The translations under genes and the position numbers were made by a program. A stretch of 64,000 nucleotides of DNA from Dioscorea cayenensis subsp. rotundata (taxonomy: Eukaryota; Streptophyta; Magnoliopsida; Dioscoreales; Dioscoreaceae): NCBI RefSeq assembly GCF_009730915.1, contig NC_052475.1:26969016-27033015 (forward strand), read 5' to 3'. A model generated the notes under the pieces. That model worked only from the letters and a program-made list of their open reading frames with translations, made no database searches and had not been told where the DNA came from. Positions 24,073 to 37,438 of the stretch are shown here, piece by piece. The number at the start of each line of letters is the position of its first letter. The stretch's first letter is position 1.

Positions 24073-26172
24073 TGTTTAAATTGATGCATATAAATATATT
24101 GAAAAAAAAATTCATCTTCATGTAAATAATATGTTTATGATAGAGTTGTCTCTTCTTTATGATTGTTACCTTTTGGATACAATTCAAGAGGAATATACAT
24201 AAAGTGGACTCAATTCAAGGGTGGACCCTAAAGTGTACAACAAAAGCTAATATAACACTCTCTCCTTCTTGCCGTATTTATATTTTTTATCACTTAAAAG
24301 TAATTTCCTTTTATTTACGTGTTCATCAGTGAAGGTTGTCTTTTTTTTAATAATCAATTATAGAGTATTACTACAAATGGCAAATCAAAATTGACATTTT
24401 GAATTTTTTTTTAAAAATTAATTCATTCAAATTCTGTAAAATTTTATTTTATTTTTAAGTTGAAATGATAATTTTGTTCATGTAAAATTACATTTAGAAT
24501 TAATTTTTTTATTTGTCTATTAACATCTCATTTTGCGTGATTAATTTTTTTAGGAAATTGAATGTTAATATAATTCGATCCAAAATAAGTAAATTTAAGC
24601 TAAAATGATTTTTAGGCAATACAATTTTTGTTTTATAAATAATACAAAGGAAATTTTAGTTTTTAAGATTTATCATTGAGCATATTACATATACTTTTTA
24701 GAGTACCAATATAACTAGTATATGATTGAAACTGCCAATCTGGTAAGACCCACAAGATCATCATCATCATCAACACCGTCTCCACAAGGACCATAAATCA
24801 TTGTACTAAAAGCCCAAATGTAGGCCCTTTGGGTCAGAAATTCAGACCCGGATAACTTGGTCAAGTCCAATCAAATTTGGTGACAATCAATCAATCTTTT
24901 GAGCTTCATTTCCTTTCAATCATGTATATACATTCATTTGGGCTGTTTATTGGCCTGTTAACAGCCCACACCCCAAAACATAAAAACACTAATGAATCTC
25001 ATAATTTTTGTTTTTCCAACATGACTCAGGTGAGAAGTTAAACAGATTGATCTATTGTAAGACAAGCATTTGTCTTTATCTATACATACATTCTTGCATA
25101 CATATTTATATATTTTTATTAACTTGAATGAATGAATAAATGAATGAATGAAGGCATAGGAAAAGGGGAAATGTCTGACAGCTCTAAAGAGGAGGGCTTG
25201 AGAAAGAGCTACTCCACCTCTGAAAGTCAATGAGGGTGGTCACAAAGGACCACGCCACAACAAGGTCCACAACTGAAAAACAATGCCTTCCAGCCTTTGA
25301 GCAGACCCTTGCATAACGCCAAGCTCTTGTGCTTTTTTGGCCTGTGAATGCACATGCCAACCCTTTTTGTGTTGTAGATACGAAGTATTCTTTGTAGAAC
25401 ACTCCTTTAAAGACAAGAAGAATATGTGCATAATGGTTTTTTTTTTCTTTTCTTTTCTGTTATATTTTGTATAAATGGTCAATATATACACGTACACACA
25501 CACACGAGGATCGGTTACTAAGAACGTTCTCGTAGAAATGTTTTAGTAACCATTGAATTGAGTATCTAACGGCTACAGATTATCCATTAGAATGAGCAAT
25601 ATATGAAGCAGTGCTACAATTAGTATAATAGGGTGCACATTAACTTTGTGAACCATGCTATGAACAGTAAAGTGTGATGTGTATTATTTTGTTGACTATT
25701 GCCCGACCATTATATCAATAGTAATTATTTCAATTGTAGCAATTGGAACTAATTTACAACCCCATCTCACATAAAATTTTATAAACCAACAACATCCACC
25801 CATGCATTCTCTACCTTTTTGTTTCCTACGAACGTCTAATGTCTATATATATATACATTTTTTATGGTAGACAACAAACGCTCTCATAAAGAGAGTGCAC
25901 TAGTTACGATGGCTTGTATACCTCATTTTTAGAGAAAAATCTCATATGTTATGCAACTTTGAAATATAAGTGTAGATTATATAGACCTTTGATCATAAGG
26001 GACCTTGTGCTTATGTGTGTTGAGTGGCTCGAACTCAAGACCTCTCACAGCACCAAAGCCGGTGATACTATTGAGCTTTTATGTGTAGATGGTCAAAATA
26101 TGATAAATATATTTTATTTGTGTGCCAAAAACAGAATAGAATGGTTTGGAGTTCTTGCATTAATAAAATTAT
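23858..26172. other. AT-rich intergenic DNA
   Basis: No gene recognised. A pure (AT)n microsatellite spans about 24028-24067. A block at 24720-24960 is slightly GC-richer. Short open frames at 25184-25503 and 25914-26174 are on low-complexity or unrecognised sequence. Around 25505-25760 there is a region of moderate complexity (starting GAGGATCGGTTACTAAGAACG) that may be an old transposon fragment, but I found no convincing terminal repeats. Confidence 0.45.
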
Positions 26173-27075
26173 GAGTAATGTTATTCCTTTGGAATAGCTT
26201 CACCAAACTCCTAAGCTGAATGGCGTGATGCTCACGTGGCGTCCACGTTATCTCCGTTTGTCTCTCTGACTTAACATATTTAAATAATAATAATAATAAA
26301 AAAAATAAAATAAATAATGAGAATCCGAGAGTACCTCATGTATCTCTCTCTCTCTCTCTCTCCACTATTGTGAAAATATGCCAAAATTCTAACGGCATGT
26401 AGCTTCTTTTTCTATTATTTCTTTGTACAATTCAAAGAGTCTTAACATTTTGAGACCATTCAAGTGTAAAGAACTTGAAACTTAATGTTTAATGAAAAAT
26501 TAATCATGAACTTAAAAATGAAATTAAGGCTTCGTTTTTACAACAATGGAGAGAAAGAGGGTTGGTAAGTGATGGATGTAGATAGGAAGTGACAAGGTGG
26601 TGGATGAGAGCTCAGGATTGTGAGGATTTGGTGGAGCTGAAGATAAAGAGAGGAACGGTGCATAAAAAGAGTGTGGTTGGTGGCAATTGTAGGCAACGGG
26701 CGGTAGGACGGCGGAAGAGAATGCAAGATGAGGCCACGAGGGTCGGTAACATTGAAGACACATAAAACCGAAGAAATTTTATTTTTATTTTTGTTTTTGT
26801 TTTTGTTTTTGGTAATATACTGATTATGAGAGATGGAGGAAGATGATGTGGATGTCATGTGGACATCCACTTTATTTAACTTGCGAGTTTAATGAAGCTA
26901 ATTACTAATTAGAAGAGATAGCATTACTTTAAAATTATATAAATTAAAATTAAAAAAATTAATATGAAATTTAAGATTCTTAGAGATGTGAAATAAGAGA
27001 TAAGTGTAACATCCACGTCATTTGGCTTGGGAGTTTAATAAAACTATTCGGAATGAAATAACATTACTTTTAAGT
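26173..27075. mobile_element. Non-autonomous TIR element, ~0.9 kb
   Basis: The left end GAGTAATGTTATTCC at 26173, followed by a block containing CCAAACTCCTAAGCTGAATGG, is matched in inverted form at about 27010-27075 (GCTTGGGAGTTTAATAAA ... CATTACTTT). The inverted repeats extend ~60 bases with mismatches. The right end is tandemly duplicated: a related block sits at about 26860-26945 (ACATCCACTTTATTTAAC ... GCATTACTTT). The interior has a CT microsatellite (26343-26364) and a T/G-rich tract at 26778-26812, with no transposase. No clear target duplication, so the superfamily is not assigned. Confidence 0.6.
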
Positions 27076-28156
27076 AAAAATTGAAAGAATTGATGGCGAA
27101 CTCAAGATTTCTAGAGATGTGAGTTAGCTGGGAGATAAGATTTTCACTATTAAAGAAAAAGCCTTGATTTTCTTTGCACCTCTACCACCGCTCAGGAGAT
27201 TGCTTATGCATATGACAGCTGAGACCTTAGAACCTCCTAGAGAGCTATCATGACTATTAAAATCATTGAGTGACCATAGAAGATTAATCTTTTATGGACA
27301 CCATCACCTTAAGCTTTATCTATCTATTTATTTATTTATCTCTATATTTAATTAGTGATTTATCCTAGTTTTTATATCAATTTGTATTTGTTATCTTTGT
27401 ACCCCTTCATCCTACTCTTTTTAAAAAATAAAATAAAATTATGATTTATTCATTTTTATAAAAAATAGAAAAATAAAAAATTATATAATTTTTGAATTAT
27501 AAATGAAGTTTATATATTTTTTATTTTTAAACAAGTTGTTTATTAGAAAATATTGGAACAAGTGATTTAGTTAAAAAAAAAATCAAGGAAAAAAAAATAT
27601 ATTTTGCGTCCACAAATTTTAAAAACATAATCATAGACAATAATTATAAAAATAGTACAAACAAATTATTAACTCCAAGCCTATGTATATGTTAATGACT
27701 TTTTTTAAATAAAAGGTGTTTGTTGCTAATAAGCTAAAAAAAAAAAAACAAAACTAATAGAAAAGTAAATGGATAAATATAATCAAATTAAAGTAATTGA
27801 GTTGAATTTGAATTCAAAATAACTCATGAGTTGACCTTTTGATTTGTGTATTTCATCATGATTCATGAACATGAACACATTGGTATTATTTCTTACTTAA
27901 CTTTAAAGTAAACAAATCTTATTCCCATTCTCAAGAATGTCATGATAAAATTCATCACCCATATAAAATTCTATTTGAAATGAATTTGGGGGAGGTGGCC
28001 AAAAAAGTGTCATCAAGGATGGCATTGATTCTTGAAAGAACTTGATTGCATTTTTGATTTAAGAGGACATTTCCAATTGCACTCACTTGCAAGTCAGAAA
28101 AGGCAAAGTGTGAGAGCCCCATCCATTTAAGAAAATAATAATAATAATAAAATAAC

Positions 28157-28189
<33 letters not shown>

Positions 28190-29300
28190 TATTTTTTTAA
28201 AAATAATAATGGTGAGACACACTTAATAATGGCTCCCAACATGCCATTGATTGCCCACCCATTTTTTCCTCTTCTTTCTTACCTATCTTCATCATTCATC
28301 TTCCCTTTCTCTCCACCACCTTCAAATATTTCAACCAACAATAACATGTGTTCAACAAATTCTTCTAATAAATAATAATAATAATACTAAAATTAATTAA
28401 TTTGATGATTTTTTATACAGATATATCGTATTTAATAATTTAAATTGGCAAAATAAACTATGGGTAGAATCTCTAGTGTCACATATATACATACATATAT
28501 GTATGTATGTATATACACAATGATTTATGAATGGAGCTCATAAAATTTAATATATTAAAATTATACTATATATATGTATATATATATTTAAAATTTCATT
28601 TAGTTCCATTAGATTAGGGGTTTAGAGTTATTCACTAATTGAATTTGATAAAAAAAAAGCAATGAAAAATTAATAATTTCTACTATATTATTATATAAAA
28701 AATGTATTTATCTTTTTTGGCAAAATAATATACCATGGTTATTAGTTCTTCAAAGGTAATCTCACCGGTGGTGCACAGATGGAAGAGTCGTTATCAAGAT
28801 ATTCAAGTGTAATTATAAGGAATCATGAGTTTTGAAAACTAATCATCATGATAATCCAACGGCCAATAAGGCGTTTCGCGGAAAGCGACGTTGAAACCGA
28901 ATCTTGGCCGTTGGTTTGGTGATGCCCGTGCGGGAAAGCCAAGCCATCCGATCAGTGGGTCCCATGACGCACGTGTGAAGCACGGCGTCGTATGCTGGCC
29001 TTGGACGCTTTCAGGCCCATAAAGCCCACCCTTTGCCCTCTATTCTCCATAATGCCAGTCTCAAGGTTTTAGTTTTATAATATAATTATTATTCAAAAAA
29101 TTTATCTCTGAAACAAGGTTTAATAATTGATTTTTTCTTTTTTCTAAATAAAATGAATCTACTTGAATAAATAAATAAATAAATTTATAAAATTTAACCA
29201 GTCGAATTGTATGAGAAAGTCTCTGCTAAGAAGCGAGGAATCATAGTGGCATTCATCCGTAAATATCTCCATCATCAAACCCATATTCTAAACCCTTTGC
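27076..29300. other. Intergenic DNA upstream of the F-box gene
   Basis: AT-rich, no gene seen. An ATA/TAA trinucleotide microsatellite lies at about 28135-28190. TATG/TATA tracts are near 28475-28515 and 28565-28590. From about 28856 the composition becomes GC-rich and contains promoter-like elements (separate entries). Confidence 0.5.
28856..28975 (+). promoter_or_regulatory. Promoter-like block: 11-bp inverted repeat, E2F-like core and G-box
   Basis: CCAACGGCCAA at 28856-28866 and its perfect reverse complement TTGGCCGTTGG at 28904-28914 flank a GC-rich spacer with TTTCGCGGAAA (near 28874-28884), which resembles part of an E2F site. A perfect G-box, CACGTG, is at 28970-28975. The block is a GC-rich island in AT-rich DNA ~510-630 bases upstream of the F-box start codon. 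Function is inferred from motifs only. Confidence 0.4.
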
Positions 29301-29308
29301 TATATATA
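29301..29308 (+). promoter_or_regulatory. TATA box of the F-box gene
   Basis: TATATATA at 29301-29308, 180 bases upstream of the ATG at 29488. The intervening 5' UTR carries a GAGA/GGGA purine tract (about 29390-29440), typical of plant 5' leaders bound by GAGA-binding BPC proteins. Confidence 0.5.
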
Positions 29309-29387
29309 GTTCCCTGCATTTGCTGACGTGTGATGAAAAAATGAAATAAAAAAAGCCAAAAATAAAAAAAGTAAAGAAAAAGAACCA

Positions 29388-29441
29388 AGAGACAGAGAGA
29401 GAGAGAGAAAGAGAGGGAGGGAGGGAGGGAGAGAGAGGGCT
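29388..29441 (+). repeat. GA-rich microsatellite in the F-box 5' UTR
   Basis: An imperfect (GA)n followed by (GGGA)n and (GA)n purine tract immediately upstream of the coding exon. Such tracts occur in plant 5' leaders and can bind BASIC PENTACYSTEINE factors. Confidence 0.85.
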
Positions 29442-29487
29442 CGTCGGAGAGAGGAAGGAGGAGGTCAGGGGTGGCGGCCGGCGGCGC

Positions 29488-32400
29488 ATGGAAGCCGGAG
29501 AGGCGATGCTGAGGCAGCTCATCGGACAGATCCAGGAACTATGCGGCTCCCCTTCGCTCGATCGCAACCAGAGGTATAGCTCTCGCTTCATTTCCCTTCT
29601 CTATCTCGCAGGATGGATTTCATCGAGTTCTTGATTTGATTTTGAGTTGTTTGATCGTTTGGGGGATATTGATTTTTCTCTGTTTGTTGTTCTGGATGTG
29701 TTTTTATCTGGAATTATGTGATGCTTCTATGGTTCTTAGGGTTTTGGATTTATTCTAGGAATCGGAGGATGCTATCTATAAATCTTAAGCCCACTTGCAT
29801 TGCTGGTCCTGTTGGTTTTTCGCGCGGAAATAGGGGTGTCGTCGTGGGAATTTGTTGAAATGTTACAATCGAAAGCAGATTTCTTTGGAACTACATGCTT
29901 CTCCTTTTGTTGTTTTACTAGCGGAGTTTTCTTGGTTGGTGTATTCTGAATGCTCTCTGATTTGGTAGCTTAATCTTCAGCCTTTTTGTACTAGTTCATT
30001 GAAATTAGTTTTTAGTATGCCATAGCTAAATAGGATTTGTGAGTTTGCTTATTTCTATTGATTTTTTATGGTATATATATATGAACACAAACACACGCAC
30101 ACATAGAGACTTTTGAATGAATTCTGTTATTTATAAGTAAAATGATTATGTAACTTGTTAGATGAAAGGTTTGATACATGACATACAATTTTTACGTCAT
30201 TTGCATATTTTGATTGTTGACTACAATGTTATTTACGTCATTTGTAAACATGACTTGAAGAATGCTCGAGTATTAAGACGGATATAAGTAATCTTGACTT
30301 GGATATAAAGCATGTCATGCTCATTGATTGACTTTTTGGATTAGTGTGTGGTTTAAATCTTTGTTTGCTAGTTACCTTTTTTTTACATTGTTTCAGAGCG
30401 TCTTGTCTAAAACATATGCTTGAAGACAACTTAGTTGACGTTCCTTCTTTACGACTGGAATGAATGATCATGCTTTAGCTGAGATGATTGTTTGACATTA
30501 AACAATTATGTGTGATTTTCATTACATAATAATCCATAACTGTTTGATGGAATAACCTCTTTGTTTACTGTGGTTGTCAACCTGACAATGCCTGCCTAGA
30601 AGTTGTACTTGATTGTGTTTAATGCTGATGAGTAGTTCAATAGCTAGCATTATTAATTAAACAATTGCCTCATCAAACAATTACTCGTCAATTACAACAA
30701 ATAGTTTCCATGCGTCCTACATTTGCATTTGCGTATGCGTGAGAGGAATTTTATTTATCTCCATAGTATAATTCAACAATTGCATGAATGGTCATTGCCA
30801 TTCTTCAGTCAGGTGGTTTATGGTAGACATAGGGAGGTGTTGTTATAATTCTAGTTAATGGATCAAGACTTGGTCCTGAGTACTCACTTTTGATCCTCGA
30901 ACCTAACCAGTGTATGAAACCAGTTTGAGTTCAAAGTATGATAGCATTTATCTTTTATATTGGACCATTTTTTCCATAATTTCATGCTGTTCAACAATGC
31001 TAAGACTTGGCAACATACTGTGTAGTCCACGATCATAAGATCTATTTGAAGTCACCATCATGGATTGGTGTTCAATAGCATTTTCATTCTTTATTCAGAA
31101 TGAGCTAGCTTCTAACTGTTGTCTTATGGTTGGTATAAATACGTGCTAGACTGTTGATACTTAAGCATGAATTGTTGCTTTGCTTTCTAATTATTACTTG
31201 AATTTGATATAATATCTAAAGGTTAACGTAGTCAACACTGAGCACGTGGTACTCATTCTTCCATCTGCTTACACTAGTTTGCATGAATATTTCCTTTGTT
31301 GTTCAATATGCAATATTGCCTTAATGCACATGTTTCCTTAATTATGAAAATAAAGATATGCACGATTTTAGGCACTAACAGTATCCAAATTATCAAGAGC
31401 TTATCTCACATTATTATGGAAGAGAAATGTCAGATTTGCAGCCTAAACAAAAGCTAGAGGCGGCAATTAACTCGACTTTTATGCTTGGATTTATATACAA
31501 CTTTGTTGATTTTTATTGACTTATAGTCTGAGTCAACCTTATGTACAGCCATTTTTATGCTATATCTTCTGGTGAAGGAAGGCTGGTTTTTGCGCATTGC
31601 TTCTATCTTCAGATTCTTTTATACAAGGGATGTTGTTTATATGGAATGGCCAACTTCTGCCTTGAGCTAAGTAAGGAACAAATACGTGTTTCTGGTATCT
31701 ATTTTTGTAAGCATGGCAGGCTACCTTGTGATTTGGATTTAAAGTGGTCCCAAGCCACTTTTTAACCTGCAAATCTTGACTGAATTTAAATTTCCGACTG
31801 TGTGGTTTCAGCTTGTGGTTTATGAATTTCAAGCCAAATAGATTTGAAATTGGTAAGGTTTATAGAGTCCTACCCAATATGGATGTATGTTGTTCTGAAT
31901 CTGACCTAATTAATCAATTACAGGATTTTCTAACTTGATCCTTAATTCCACGTGTTCAATTTTAGATTTGTGATTATATTGCCTACTTGCCTTAGGACTA
32001 TTTTTTCTTGATAAATTCTTGCAATCAAGCTCTGGAGAATCAAAGAAGCAGGTAACGTAATGGGACTTATATTTAAACTCTGTTTCTTTGCGCAGATGCT
32101 ATATGCTTAATCTTGAGTACAATGTACTGGAGGATAGTCTAAGTGATCTTGTGGCGGAAAGAAAACCTGGGGCTCCTAAGTTGTTGGATTCTGACAAATC
32201 TCCTCCTGCAAAGAAATCTCGCGGTGAAAAGGTTTGTGAAAACTCCATTGCTGCTTCAAGTTCAACAGAGGTCATGGATGAGCAGATCTGGAAAGACTTC
32301 CCTGAAGATCTCATTGAAGCTGTTATTGCACGACTTCCTATAGCCACGTTCTTTCAATTCCGGTCTGTGTGCCGGAAATGGAACTCTTTACTAACCTCCC

Positions 32401-33338
32401 CCAGCTTCTCTGAGCAATGTGCGGATGTTCCAAGAGTAAATCCTTGGTTCTTTACCAATCACAGGCATGTGTTCACTGGAGCTATTTATGATCCTTCTCT
32501 AAAGAAATGGCACCACCCTGTTTTCCAATTTCTACCTGTGAGGATGGCAACACTTCCTGTGGCTTCAGCTGGCGGTCTCATCTGTTTATGGGATGTTAAT
32601 CAACTGAATTTCTACGTTTGCAATCCACTTACTCTTTCTTTCAAGGGAATACCTCCATGTTCAGACAGAGGCTTGGCACCTGCTGCTGTTGGGATGGTTT
32701 TGAATGGTCGCACTACTAGCAGTGGTTACAAATTGATTTGGTTGGATTGCAATGGGGATCATCAGGTCTATGATTCGCTACAGAACACTTGGACCTGTCC
32801 GGGAGTTGTTCCTCCAAGCATCAAACACCAACTCTCTTTAGACTTAAGATCACAAACTGTGTCCATTGGCAGCACACTTTACTTCATGTGTGCCAACCCA
32901 GATAGCGTTGTGTCTTATGACGCAGTCAGTGGTGCTTGGAAGCGGTTTGTAATTCCATCACCAAAGCATCTAACTGACCGCACACTAGCTGAGTGTGGTG
33001 GACAGTTGCTGCTTGTTGGGCTGCTCTCCAATAATGCTGCCACTTGCGTCTATGTGTGGGAGTTGCAGAAGATGACTCTTTTGTGGAAGGAGGTTGACAG
33101 AATGCCAAACATCTGGTGCTTAGAATTTTATGGAAAGCACGTTACGATGACATGCCTGGGCAACCGAGGTTTGCTCATGCTATCCCTGAGGTCAAAGCGG
33201 ATGAACCGTCTAGTTACCTTTGATGTGTCCAAGAGGGATTGGCAGAGGGTACCGGACTGCTCATTTCATCATGAGAAGATGAGGTTTTGGGATTCAATCG
33301 GCACAGCATTTTTTCCATGCCCCACTGCTCTGCCCTGA
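29488..33338 (+). CDS. F-box protein (F-box only protein 6 / LCR-like, kelch-type C-terminus)
   Basis: Two exons, 29488-29573 and 32096-33338, joined in phase 2 (AG|A codes Arg) across a 2.5-kb intron; 442 residues. Exon 1 encodes MEAGEAMLRQLIGQIQEL, an N-terminus seen in a conserved plant F-box group. The F-box is at about residues 95-137 (DFPEDLIEAVIARLP, FFQFRSVCRKWNSLL) and should bind SKP1 in an SCF ubiquitin ligase. The C-terminal ~290 residues (PWFFTNHRHVF..., GGLICLWD, YKLIWLDCNGDHQVYD, VWELQKMTLLWKEVDRMP) match the beta-propeller/FBA-like substrate region of the group that includes Arabidopsis At1g27340 (LCR, targeted by miR394) and At5g15710. Which of these is the closest relative I cannot decide by eye. 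Intact. Confidence 0.9.
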
Positions 33339-34696
33339 TTGTTCCCTCTTTAGCTGTGCATTACGGTATGATTTCTGATTCTTGTTGCATCCATCACTTT
33401 TTCTTATCACTTTTTGAAACTTTTATGATGTATGAAATAAATAGCTGAAATGATTTTAAAAAACTCATCGATGATGGTCATAATTTATTTTCAAGCACAT
33501 CAGCACCATGCTATTTTGGGTCACATTGGCCTAAATGTTGACTGCATTATGTAAATAATGCTTCTAAAGACTTTATATTTTATCCCAGCCGAAAGAAACT
33601 TGCAGCTGGAGGGAAAAGGATCTGAAGTTTTAACCTTCAGCATGGGCTTACCCTTTTGTCTACTCATATCACAAAATGGTGGTCTATGTTCTAAGTTCAA
33701 ACATTTTGTTCTTCTTGAAAAGGCCTCAAAAGTAGGAATTGGTGGAAATATAGTGGATGTTTTGGATATCTTCTTTAATTGTGTAGGTGGTTTATTTTAT
33801 CACATGTGTTGTAACCAGTGTTGCCTGCTTGGTGTGGTTCTTGTGACTGATTGAGTTTTTTATCCATTAACCAAAAAATGCTACTCGGCTAATTGCATCC
33901 TCAAGATGGGGAAACTGATTGATGAATTACAATATGATTTCTGTGTTTTGTGATACTTTGTTTAAATCAATGATTGATGATGGATTATGAGTTCTGTTTC
34001 GCCAGTCTGCCATGTTTGAATAACAATATGATTTCTGTGTTTTGTGATTCTTTGTTCAAATCAATGATCGATGATAGATTATCAGTTCTGTTTCGCCAGT
34101 ATGCCATATTTTACCAGGACTAGCTGGTTATGCAATGATAATCCATTCTCATTGTATTATTGTACCCTACCCTGTGAGCTGCTTTATTGCTATTAAGTGG
34201 AGTTGTGACCTAGGGTTAGCTTTTGATGAATTGTTATCGCCTATTGAACCAGTAATGTTCGTCAGAATTAGTGTTGTTACCTTTGTGTTTGTATCCCTTC
34301 ATATCCAGTGTTTTCTATTTATTATCTACTTTCTTTGTTGGATATCTAGGTGATAATAGTAAATTTACAAATGTAAGGTTTTTCCAGTCACAATCATAAA
34401 TCTTTAAAATTCAATGATTAGTTTTTTTTTAAAAAAAAAAAAACACCTGAAGGAAATAAGAAAAATAAAGGAAACTTTGTGCACCGACTTAAGCCGATAG
34501 TATTTATAATCTTTTCCAAAAACCTCTCCATTGTCAGCTACGAAAGTGCTGTTTGCAAATGTAGCCATCTAACACAGCATTTCACAAGAAACAAGTCACA
34601 ATACAAGGTTACAACATTTCATTCTGGCAAGAGCACTAATATCAATCATCATCACCATTAGCTGGCCACACATGGTTCCCAAGTCTTAAGGGACTG
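33339..34696. other. 3' flanks of two convergent genes
   Basis: No convincing gene. A short direct repeat occurs: ATGATTTCTGTGTTTTGTGAT near 33933 and again near 34027, each followed by a similar TCAATGATnGATGATnGATTAT segment, with a period of ~94 bases. An open frame at 33558-33854 has no recognisable features and probably lies in the 3' UTR. Confidence 0.45.
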
Positions 34697-37438
34697 CTAC
34701 CTCTTCTTAGTTGATTGAGATGGCCGGTTTGTGTTCTGTTGAACTGACCGGGGGAGGAAAGTGATACCACGGGAATGACGATGACCGAATCTAATGGATG
34801 TTGGGCTTGAATCCGATGTGCTTAACTTGGAGACAGCTGAAACAAGATCATTCATCTTCTCTTCATCAACCATTTCAGTATCTTTTATTTCTCCATCTTG
34901 ATGCGTCTGCATGAGAGCCTGTTGTTCAACATCCATGACTCTCTCCTTCATTTCCTCCCTCCTTTGGCCAGCTTGCTTATGCTGATGTTTCAGCCGATGT
35001 CGCTTGGATGGGTGTGCCTTCTTGAAAAATTCAAATGAAGCCGGGAATTTGTGCTTGTCCACTAGATGTTGTTGCCGACTTTTATAGCTCTTCAATTTCA
35101 TTCCACAGCCTTCTACCAAACATTCATACTGTTTAATAGAATACTCCAGGGTTAGACAAATAATCTCTGGGAAGTTTGTCTTATACCTGTAAAAGTTTTT
35201 GTCCTCAATTGTACAATAAACTTTAAAGAACTTCCCTAATCTACCATAACATGTATTTAATCAAAAAGTGCACTCTCCAGGACAGTCTAATTTCTTCCGT
35301 TTGAAACATGCTTGATGCATTGCACACACCCCTATCCAATAGTTCATTACAGAGTATTATTGACATTAAGTCAGATGTGGATATACTTAAGTTCGATGGC
35401 CACCCCAATGGTGATTGAGGTATACATAAGAATACAAGAGACTTGTGTATCATAAATGGAAAGCATAAAGAAACCATCCATGCTTACTGGCTGACCTTTG
35501 TTCATGGTTACTCTTATCATCCATATTTACGGTTACTCTGGTAAGCCCAAAGTACTAAAGAGAAGAGTGTTTCCTATCTCCAGGATCGAATGGCATGGAA
35601 CATCTCTTCACAGAAGATATATTTTGCTATGCATGCACAAGCAACAAGAAAGCACTAGAAAGCACTGTGGTATCCTTCAATAAGCATGCATAGGATTTCA
35701 AATATTTGCATAAATTGTAACAACTGAAAGCACAACTGAAAGCAAAATTGGGATGTAGCATGTACGAAATTCAAAACCTTAGCTATCATCAAGGAGAAAC
35801 AACTGACCATTGGAAAACCACGTGCGACTTTCGCTTGAAAGAAGGAATCATGAGCTTCAGAGATGTGAATACTAAGTAAAAGAGATGTCGGGTAAACTCT
35901 TGAGCACACAGAACAAGAGGCAGTATGACGTGCGTAGTAGTGATCCTCGAAGTCCTCCAAGCATTTCAACTTGGTGGCACAACCCACAATAGGACAGAAA
36001 ACACTGTCTCAATGAGCACACATTAAATTGAATTTCAGGAATATAAAAGCATCAAAATGAGAAAGGCAATTTATATACATTGTCATAAGATAGAACTTGC
36101 AATGACCCAATACAACATATCCAGTCAATGAAAAAGAGGAGGAAATAAACAAGAAAGAAAGAAAATCAAATATTTATGTTTGCAAAATGGATAAAGGAGG
36201 AAAAGTCACAGAAATTGGTCATGGATGAAACTTCCTATATTCTAAATTTACAATATAAAGGACAATTAAGTAAAAGGAAAACGAAGTTGATTTCAATCCA
36301 AACAGTTGCAGTACCACCAGCTAGTAAAATGCTAATTAAGATTTAGGAATGGCTAAGAGTGCTAGTAAACTGAAACTAATCCAGAAAAATATATCCAAAG
36401 TACATACTGATAGATTAAAGGATAGAGTAAACTGATAGATTATTCAGAAAAATATATCCAAAGTACATACTTGTTGTTACATGCATCTTCCATTTGGTGG
36501 ATCTGATATCTTTCATCTTCAGTTAGATCTAATGCAACCTGATCATGAAAAAAAGAAGAAGGAAGTCACTAGCATCACCATTGATCTAATATAAACCATT
36601 ATTTTAACTTGATATTGATTCAGATGACAGAGGCAGTGTGTGGCTTGAAGTATATAACATACTATGTTGACAGCATACCAAAATTGGCAGAGACGAAATG
36701 CATCACATTTTGTTGCTGGATTCTGACAGGGAACTAAATTTACTCGTCAACTACGAAATACACATGCACAGAAAGACAATATCTATATGTCCATTCCGTA
36801 AACTATAATGTTAAGTTCTAATTCATTTCTAGCATTATTACTCTTCCGGTCGGATCAATATAGACATTTGAATTTTTGTTTTAATGGAAACTAAAGTTAT
36901 CATGATAAAATCTAAATGTGGCTTGAGTTACACCCCTTATCCTCACTACAGGCAAAAAATGATCCCCAATTCAGATACTAGTCTTCAATTGTGTAACTTG
37001 TTGTATTTCAAATCTTCTACAAGTCTAGAATTCAACTAACAACAACTGCAAACCCTGTGCAACACTCATCGGCACTGAACTACACTACTTCATCAGATCA
37101 ATTCTCACTACACATTCATCGATTTAGGCATTTCATCAAACACAACAAAGACATAGACTGGTTTCTTTCAAAAAAGCCATTATAGATCATCTAATCAAGC
37201 CTTCTATATATAAAAGTCAACGAACGCCTACTAAAAAACACAAGAATTCACAAAAAACACCTCGACTCTTGAAACCCTAATCTATCAATCCAATGATTCA
37301 AGCTACCTGTTTGGCAAGAAGCTCACGCTCAATGTTCCCAGACGCGAAAAAAGAATCACCAAGCCCGAATCTCCGGCGAGCCGCCCGCCAGAAGGGAAAC
37401 CCTAACCATAAATTCTCACCAACTTCGTTCATTTCCAT
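34697..37438 (-). CDS. ZNF511-like C2H2 zinc-finger protein
   Basis: Four exons on the minus strand: 37438-37307, 36538-36471, 36003-35808, 35128-34697; GT-AG introns, phases agree, 275 residues. The N-terminus is MEMNEVGENLWLGFPFW with a basic RAARRRFGLGDSFF stretch. Three zinc-finger-like units follow: VFCPIVGCATKL (Cys pair at residues 70 and 75 with HYYARH), SCSVCSRVYP...HISEAH, and YECLVEGCGMKL with C135, C140, H153 and H158. The next part is basic (KRHRLKHQHKQ) and the C-terminal ~90 residues look disordered. This order matches the ZNF511 family, a conserved eukaryotic nuclear protein of poorly known role. It is divergent from acetolactate synthase, with 738 bases between start codons. 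Confidence 0.87.

Noticed and set aside
22803-24089. Long open frames across the gap on both strands
   Set aside because: They consist of unknown residues from the N run; no coding evidence.
25914-26174. 86-codon plus-strand frame
   Set aside because: No recognisable family, no splice context or promoter; it runs to the edge of the TIR element.
29253-29591. 112-codon minus-strand frame over the F-box 5' end
   Set aside because: Ser/Leu/Pro-rich because it is the antisense of the GA-rich leader; no domain.
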